Source: Candidatus Desantisbacteria bacterium CG1_02_49_89 | GTDB taxonomy: Bacteria > Desantisbacteria > UBA1551 | Reading direction: 5' to 3' | Assembly: GCA_001871075.1 (NCBI GenBank) | Contig: MNUP01000016.1 | Span: 1-17,009 of the forward strand | DNA: 17,009 nt | In this document: positions 5,517 to 14,500 of the stretch, in pieces | Layout: every line of letters starts with the position of its first letter | How positions within the stretch are numbered: position 1 is the first letter of the stretch | Notes under the pieces: generated by a model | The model's database searches: none | What the model was told of the DNA's origin: nothing | The model's input: only the letters and a program-made list of their open reading frames with translations | Position numbers and translations under genes: made by a program

Positions 5517-8500
5517 TTATCGTATAAGCCCTATCTTACCGGTCGTCCTGTTGCCTGACGGGTTTGTAATAACGTAGATGTAAATACCCGGAGCCACATC
5601 AACGCCAGAGGCGTTCTTGCCATTCCAGCTTGCCTCTCCGTTAGGATCATCAACTGCAACCTCTTTTATGAACTCGCCGACAGAATTGTAAATCCTGATG
5701 GTTGCCAGTTTTGTCAGATGATTAAACTTAACGGTTCCTCCCACGGCTTGTGCGGGTATATACGGGTTCGGGAACACCAATACACCGCTCAGATCACTAC
5801 CAGCCTGGTAAGGCCTGAATATCATCAGCCTGTACACGGAGAAGTGGCTCACTGTCACAGTGACCGTCCTGTTCACTAAGTCAACCTGCACCGCGCCTGC
5901 CACAAGCTCCCATGTCCTGCCGTTAAGCACGAATACGCGCAGGTTCGACGGGTTTTCCAAGCCAAGCCACACGCCCGCGTAGGAAATCGTTATCCTCACG
6001 GCGCTGGTATTGTTCAGGGTTACGTCAGTGGAAGTATCGCTGACCCTTACAGCCCTTATGCTCACTATCCTGCCGTTCAGCTCGCTGATGCCCGCGTACT
6101 GGCCGTTTATAAGAGCCCACGTGTTCGCTTCGCAGATCGAATCGTTTATAGTCATGAACGCGATCACTATACTGGCGGGTTCTGTCAGGCTGCCTGCGGG
6201 TATATTAAGTTCTACTATCGTATCTCCGAACTCGTTCATCAGCGTGTAAGACCTGTCCTCGTTGGCCGGGCTGAACACATCAATGGTCCTTGCCAGGTGC
6301 ACTCCGAGAGCCGGGCCCTTGTCGTCCTTCGCGCCGACAAAAATGTCAACGGTCATCCTGCCTGTCCTATTGGTCGTCTTTGTGACGGTGAACGTCGAAG
6401 CGCCTAAGTTGCCGGGCGCAAGGCCAAGCGGGTTGGGCTTGGTGACCGTGAACTCGGAGCTTATGTCCTCGCCATCCATCGTGAACACCACGCAGCTTGT
6501 CGCCGTGTCGATCGTGACGTTCTTCATACCTATATTCTGAACGGTGAGCGACATCGTCCAGGTATTGCCGCTTGAGGGCACAGTATTCGGGACCGTAACG
6601 ACTCCCACCTGCGCTATACCGGTTATCATTATGGTATCGCTCTTCGCGTCCGAAATGTTGCCGCACGCATCTATGAACTTCACCCACACGGTCTTGATTC
6701 CGTCAAGCACGTTCTGCGAGAGTACCCAGTTCGCGCTTGTCACGTAGGCGATCGTATTCACAGTGCTGAAGTTGTCATTCGATACCGCGATCTGGCCGTT
6801 GCCTGCCTGGGTGTCGACAGAGCTGAAGTTCAGCGTTACCGTGTAGGTGTTCACGTACTGGTCCCCGTTGTTTATCTTCACGCTTCCGGACGGAGGAGTA
6901 AGGTCAACCACTATGGTGTCGCTCCTCACAGGCGAGACATGGCCCAGCGCGTCAAAGTATTTCGCGTAAACGTACCTTTCACCGTCACCGGTATTAGGCA
7001 GCGTCCACACGATGCCGGCAGGATCGTAAGCCCTGGCTACAAAGTTAAGGTTGTCGTTGGAAAGCATCACCTGCGCGATGCCGGACTGCGTGTCCACCGC
7101 GTAAATATTCACGATCACGTTTATGCTGTTGACATAGTCGAACCCTGCATTAAGAGCGAACGCTCCGTCAGGATAAGCCACGTCTATGACTATCGTATCC
7201 GTGGCAGTGACCGAATTACCTACCTTATCTATATATCTTACCGTAACCGTCTTCAGGTCATCGCCCGCGGAAAGCACAAGCGCCCTGCTGCCCGGCGTGT
7301 AAGCGGAAGTATTATCTACCCCGCCTTCGCTTATCACAACCGTATCAACGCTGGTAAGCGCGTCTGAAGCCGAAAGCGCTATGCTCACGGTCCAGTTTTC
7401 CGTGTAATTGGCGCCTGTATCTATAACCACTGAACCCGAAGGTGAAGTTACGTCAATGAGTATCGTGTCGGAATAAACCGGCGAGATATTGCCGGGACGG
7501 TCTATGAACCTTGCGGTAACCGTCTTCACGCCGTCAGAAACGAATGTCCATACCTTTGCGCCTGCAAGCGCGGAGGTCTCCGTGTTCACACCGTCGGAAA
7601 TGACCATGGTGTCAACAAGAGATTCCGTATCCGCAGCGTTGAGCGTCAGGTTGACGGTAAGGCTGTTGAACAGCACGCCTTCGTTTATGGACACCGAACC
7701 TGAAGGATTGGTGACGTCTATAAGGATATTATCCGTCGCCTGCGCGGAAATGTTTCCGGCATGATCAATGAACCACACCTGGATCATCCTGTTGCCGTCG
7801 TATGTGAACGTCCACGCCTTGCTCGTTGCGTAAGCGCTGGTGCTGGTGGACACCCCGTCGGTTATGACCATGGCGTCAACCGCTACCTGCGTATCCGCAG
7901 CGTTGAGCGTCAGGTTAATGCTCATCTTGTTAAGGAACAAGTCCTCGTCAATTACCACTGTGCCGGACGGAGGCGTGATGTCTATAAGGATGCTGTCCGA
8001 CGCGTTTGCGGAAACGTTGCCCGCCTTGTCCAGGAACCTGGCGTTGATCACGTTGACGCCGTCGGCATCAAATGTCCATCCTATTGCTGTTGCATACGGC
8101 ATAGTGTTAACATTGGTGCCGTCGTCTATGACCATTGTATCAACGGAAACCAGCGCATCTGAAGCGCTGAGCGCCATCGTAATGGTCCTGCTGTTATGCA
8201 GGATGCCCTGGTCTATAGCTACCGTCCCGGACGGAGGAGTGATGTCTATAAAGGTCGTATCCGAGAACGATCTGGAGACGTTGCCTGCCGCGTCAATGAA
8301 CCTTACGGACACGGTCTTGTTCCCTTCGGAATAGATAGCCCATGCCACAGCCGGGCCGAAAGCGTAGGTGTTCGTGGTAACCCCGTCACTGATTATCATC
8401 GTGGTAATGGCGCTCTGCGTGTCTGCAGCGGCGATCGTAAGGTTGACGTTAAGATTGTTGCAAATCTTGCCCTCGTCGATCGTGACCGTCCCGGAAGGAG

Positions 8501-11500
8501 GAGTAAGGTCAATAAGTATGTTGTCGGTGAACACTCCGGATACATTCCCGATATGATCTATGAACCTGACACTCAGTGTATTGTTGCCGTCGGTTGCGAA
8601 CGTCCAGGTCTTTGAAGCGGCGTAAGCGCAGGTACTCGTATTAGTACCGTCGGATATTACCATGCTGTCTATCGCGCACTGCGTATCCACAGCCGATATC
8701 ACCGTGCTCACGGTCCTGTTATTATACAGCGGCTTCTGGTCGATCGAAACAGTTCCCGAGGGAGGGGTCATGTCGATAACTATGTTATCGGCGAACTGCT
8801 TGGACGTGTTGCCCGCGTCGTCCGTGAACTGCACACTGACCCTCTTTGTCCCGTCGGACGTGAATGCCCATGGCTGGGTAGCGGCGTACGCGAGCACGCT
8901 TGTGTTCTCGCCGTCGCCTATGATCATGCTGTTCACTGAAACCTGCGTGTCATACGCGCTGATGGTCAGGCTGACCGCCATGTCGCCGTGCAGGTCTCCT
9001 TCGTCTATACCAATGGTTCCCGAAGGAGGCGTGAGGTCTATTGTTGTTGCCGCTGAATACCAGACAGACAGGTTGCCTGCCGCGTCAATGAACCTTACGG
9101 ACACGGTCTTGTTGCCGTCGCTGGCGAATGTCCAAGGAGCGGCTGCCGCGAATGGCAGAGTGCTGCCGTTCACGCCGTCCATGATCATCATTGTGGTGAC
9201 CGCTGACTGCGTGTCAGCTGAGGCAAGCGTGAGGTTGACCGTAAGGCCGTTATACAGAATGCCTTCATCAATTGATACCGAGCCTGAAGGCGGGGTAAGG
9301 TCGATCGTTATGTTATCCGAGAACTGGGATGAAACATTCCCGACGTGGTCAATGAAGCTGACGTTCACGGTCTGGTTGCCGTCGGAAACAAATGTCCACG
9401 CTTTGGTTGGCGAATAAGCGGAGGTGCTGGTCGCGGTCCCGTCCGAAACAACCATCGTGTCTACCGAGGTCTGCGTGTCCGCAGCAGTTATGCTAAGGCT
9501 GACCGTGCGGCTGGCGTAAATCGGCTTCTGGTCTATGACGACCGATCCCGAAGGAGGCGTAAGGTCTATCTCGATATTGTCGGTGAACCATCCGGACGCG
9601 TTGCCCGCGTTGTCGATGAATTTCGCATTTATGGTCTTGCTGCCGTCTGAACCGAACACCCATGCCCTGCTTATCGCGTAAGGTTCGGTGCTTGTAGTGA
9701 CCCCGTCGGTCAGGACCATGGTGTCAACCGTAAGCTGGGTATCAGCCGCGGATATCGCGAGGTTCACGCTAAGGCTTCCGAAAATCGTGCCTTCAATAAA
9801 TGACACGCTCCCTGAAGGAGGAGTAAGGTCAATCAGCACGGCATCCGAAGCGGTATCCGACTTGTTGCCCGCCCTGTCGATGAACCTGGCATAAACGCTC
9901 TTATTTCCGTCCTTTGCGAAAGTCCATGCGTGCGAAGTCGCGTACGCGAACGTGCCTGTGGCAGTCCCGTCATAGATAACCATTGTGTCAACAGGGACCT
10001 GTGTGTCATCCGCGCTGATGGTAAGATTTACCGTCAGGCCGCCGCTGTAAATATCGCCTTCGTCAATGCTGACCGTCCCGAAAGGAGGCATAACATCTAT
10101 CACTGTCGTGTCTGAGGCAGCCGCGGAAGAATTACCGGCCTTGTCGATGAATTTCACTGTTACGGTCTTGTTCCCGTCGCTTACGAATGCCCAGGACTTG
10201 CTGGTTGCGTACGCGTAGGTGTTCACGTTTTCGCCGTCAGAGATAACCATCCAGTCCACGGTAACCTGGGTGTCCGCAGAAGCAAGAGTAAGACCAATAA
10301 GATGCCCGTAGTAGAGATGGCCCTGGTTGATCGAAACGCCTGCCGTTGGCGGAGTAATATCAATGACCGTCGTATCCGTAGCCCCGGCTGAAACGTTACC
10401 GGTGCTGTCAATGAACCTGGCCGTTATCGTCTTGCTGCCGTCGGATGCGAACGTCCACGTCTTGCTTGTGGCGTAAGGTTCTGTGCTTGTCGCCGAACCG
10501 TCGGTGATTACCATTGTGTCAACGTATGTCTGGGTATCGGACGCGCTCAGCGTGAGGTTAACGGTCAGGCTGTTGTGCAGGTCTCCCTGATTTATGGAAA
10601 CTGTGCCTGAAGGAAGGTTAAGGTCCACAAGGATGGTGTCTGAGGCAGCCGGGGAAATGTTGCCGGCGCGGTCGATGAATACAACCGTAACAGTCTTATT
10701 GCCGCCTGTTGCGAATGTCCATGCCTGCGCAGGAGCGTAAGCGTAGGTGTTCACCGCTGCGCCGTCCGCAATAACCATGGTATCAACAACTGACTGCGTG
10801 TCAGCCGAAGCAAGCGTGAGGTTGATCGTCAGGCCGTTGTAGATCGTTCCCTCGTCTATCGAAACAGAAGCTGAAGGAGGAGTGAGGTCAACCATCACGT
10901 TATCTGTTGCCTGGGTGGAATTACCCGCCCTGTCAAGGAACGAGGCTGTTATTGTCTTGCTGCCGTCGGATGCGAAGGTCCACGGAAGCGCTGCGGCGTA
11001 TGCGTAAACAGCGGTATTAGCGCCGTCGCCTATGACCATAGTATCCACAGGGGTCTGCGTATCTGAAGCTGCAAGCGTCAGGTTGATATTCAAGCTATTT
11101 ATGAGGTCTCCCTCATTAATTGTAACTGTACCGGAAGGATTCGCGAGGTCAAGATATATCGAATCGCTGTATTCGCCGGATATCCATCCCGCGCCGTCCT
11201 GGAACTTCACCTGGACGGTCTTTGTCTCATCCCCTGCTCCCGCGTTCCACTGGACCCGGGACGCGTAAGGCAGAGATGCAGTAGTGGCAAAGCTGTCATT
11301 GCTCACTAATACATTATATACCTTATTATTATCTGTCGCGTTCAGCCACAGGGTCACGGTGTTGGAATTCGCGAAAAGCTGGTTGTCATTTATGTTCATT
11401 GAGCCGACCGGCGGATACGTGTCGATCACTATCGTGTCTGTCATCACCGTTGAGGCCCAGTCCATTTCGTCTATGTATTTTACCCAGACAGTCCTTACGC

Positions 11501-14500
11501 CGTCAGCGACTCCATACAGTGTCCACGGCACAGAAGCGATGCTAGTATAGGTCTCAAAACTTGACCAGAACTCGTCGTTGGAAACCTGGATCTCCTTTAT
11601 CCCGGACTGCGTCTCTATTCTGCTGAAATTCAGGACAACCGTGTAGGTATTGCTGTATTCCGCGCCGCTGTTTATAAGCACGCTGCCGGACGGCGGGGTT
11701 ATGTCAACGCGGATGCTGTCCGTGAAGTTGGCGAAATTGTCCACATTGTCGTAGAACTGCACCCACACTGTCTTTGTGTCGTCTGTCATGAACAGCTTCC
11801 AGGACATCTGAGAGCTGCCGTCACTAAGTGGGAACGTCTCTATGCTTGAAACAAAGCTGTCGTTGCTGACCCATATCTTGTATGTCCCGCTCTGTGTATC
11901 CATGACCGTCAGGTTCAGCGCGACGGTGAACGTATCAGTGAACACCGCGCCGGTGTCTATCAAAACGGTCCCTACAGGCGGCGTGATGTCGATCTCTATG
12001 CTGTCAGTGCAGGTAGAGCTGTTGCCGGGCCTGTCAAAGTACTTCACGTACGCTGTCCTGACCAGGTCTCCGGGTATCAGTATCCAGATAGTGGTGCTAT
12101 TATATAAGGAAGAGCTTTCAGGTATCGTGTAGGTGTTGGCGGGCATGAAATCAGGATAGTTGCTTATGACAACCGTGTCTATCGGCGACATCCCGTCCGT
12201 TGCGGCAAGACCGAGTGTGACCGTGTTTCTCGCTGTATAGGTATCCCCGTTGTTGATAATGACGGTTCCGACAGGCGGGACCATGTCTATGTTAATGGTA
12301 TCCTGCCAGGTTCCGGACACGTTGCCGACATTATCAATGAATTTGACGTAAACGATCCTCAGTCCTTCACCCGGATACAGGATCCAGGCTTGCGGAGCTT
12401 CGCTGTAAGCGCGGGTCTCTACTTCAGCCTCGAACGTGGGAGAGTTGCTGATCACCATCAGGTTAAGCCCTGACTGCGAATCCAGTGCTGAAATGTCAAG
12501 CGCGACCGTGCTGGTGTTCGTGAATTCAGCGTTGCTGTTTATGATAATGCTGCCGTTGAACGGCGCTGTAAGGTCAACGTTGATGGTATCGGTGGTGGTG
12601 CTGCGGTTGCCGACATGGTCAATGAACGCGGCGTAAACCGTTATCGTCTCGTCTTCCGGACCCAGGTAGAACGGCTGGATCATTCCCGGGATGTAGGCGT
12701 AGGTTTCCGCGGTCGCGAAATCAGGATCCAGGCTTCTTACGAATGTTTCAACCCCTGACTGGGTGTCAAGCGCGGAAATAGTTGTCAGGAAGACGTTCGG
12801 AGTGCTGGTGAACAGCGCGCCTGTGTTGATCACAAGCTGGTCGTTATACGGCGGGCTCACGTCAACTATTATGGAATCAGTATACGTGCGCGTATTGCCC
12901 GCGCCGTCGTAGTATCTCAGGTAAATGGACTGCGTGTCCACACCGTCAAGGGTCCACCCGAAATCATTCATGTTTATGCTGTTGGACCACGGGTTGAGCT
13001 GCGCCGGGAAGGTGAAAGCAGAGGTGTTGGACAGGAGCACATAATCTATCCACCAGGTGTCCGCTCCCGCGAAATCCACGGTCGTCAAGCTTGAGCCAAT
13101 GAACGTTTCGCCGTTGGCAAGCATCAGCCACGAGCCGTACGGAGCTGTCTTGTCGATAATGATGGTGTCGGTATTAAACGCAGTTGAAGGAGGCCCTGAG
13201 AACGGACCATTGCCGGCCCGGTCAATGAACGCAACTATAATCTGTGTTTCGCCTTCAGTCGGGCCGAACGAGATCGGGTAATGGCTGTCGCTTACTGAGT
13301 TGGTATCGTTGTATTCAACAACAACATCCGGGTCGGTGTTAATGCTGGTCAGTATCGCGACCCAGCCCAGTTCAAAGTTGTCGGTCCCGTCGTAGTAAAC
13401 CGAGACGTCGCTGAACCTTGTATACAGGTCGCCGGTGTTTATAATCACCTGCGACACGACCGGGAGCTCAAAATCAACTATAATAGTCTCAACCTGCGTC
13501 ACGACCGCGTTGGCTGCATAATCATAATACCAGATTTGGATATTTTTTGTGCCCTGGGCGTATGCCGCAGCCAGGTCAAAAGTCACCGTATTTCCGAAAG
13601 GCGGCGAATACCACTGGGAAGCAGCCCCGGCGTCAGCCTCTATCCATATTCCGCCGATGCCGAAGTTATCAGTCACCTGAAGCTCAACTCCTATTACCTG
13701 AGTGTTGGTATAGATATAGGTGTCTGAAATTCCGAGCGGGACGGGGCTTCCAGGCGGGATACTTCCATCCGGGTCATACGGCGCCAGCCCGGCGTTTTGC
13801 GGCGGTTCTGTGTCGATGACAATGGTGTCATAAACCGTTAAATTGTTCCCTGCCCTCTCAATAAAATTCACGTACACAGTCCTTGTGCCCTGGCCTGTGA
13901 TGGTCACCCATCCGTTATAATTAGGATTATAAGGGACCGTGATGCCGTCAGAGAAATCAACGTAGTTGCTTATAACCATCGTGTCAACCGGCGAAAGGTT
14001 GTCCCACGCGTTCAGGGTGAGATTGACATTATTTGAGTTGCAGTATTCCGCATACCATGAACCGTTCACATTTACCGTGCCGTTTGGCGGCTCTGTGTCC
14101 AGAATAACCGTGTCTGAAACTACCGTTGGCCCGTACAGCGGGCCGCCGTTGCCTGCCCGGTCTGCAAAGTAAACGTAGATGGTCTTCGTACCCTGGCCTG
14201 ATATTATGGTAAGCCAGTGCGTGTCCCCGTCCACAACAGGAGCGTTATAGTTGCCAAGGTACCAGGCGGGGTTGAAAACGTCAGTCTCTGACGCGAGCGC
14301 CCAGCCAACAGCGTAATTGTCTGTCGCGGATATGTTCAGCTTGAAAAGCGTGTTATTTGTATATTCGCTACCGTCATTAATGACCGCTGAGCAGGACGCA
14401 GGGGGTTCTGTGTCAACGATGATGGTGTCGCCCGTAGTGAAATTGGTATTGTTGGCGTTGTCAACAACTCCGCCATAGACCCTTCTCTCGCCTTCGCCGA

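Noticed and set aside
7440-11135. CRISPR-like or satellite array
   Set aside because: The 264-base period keeps one minus-strand frame and conserved protein motifs throughout; units are too long and lack spacer/direct-repeat structure.
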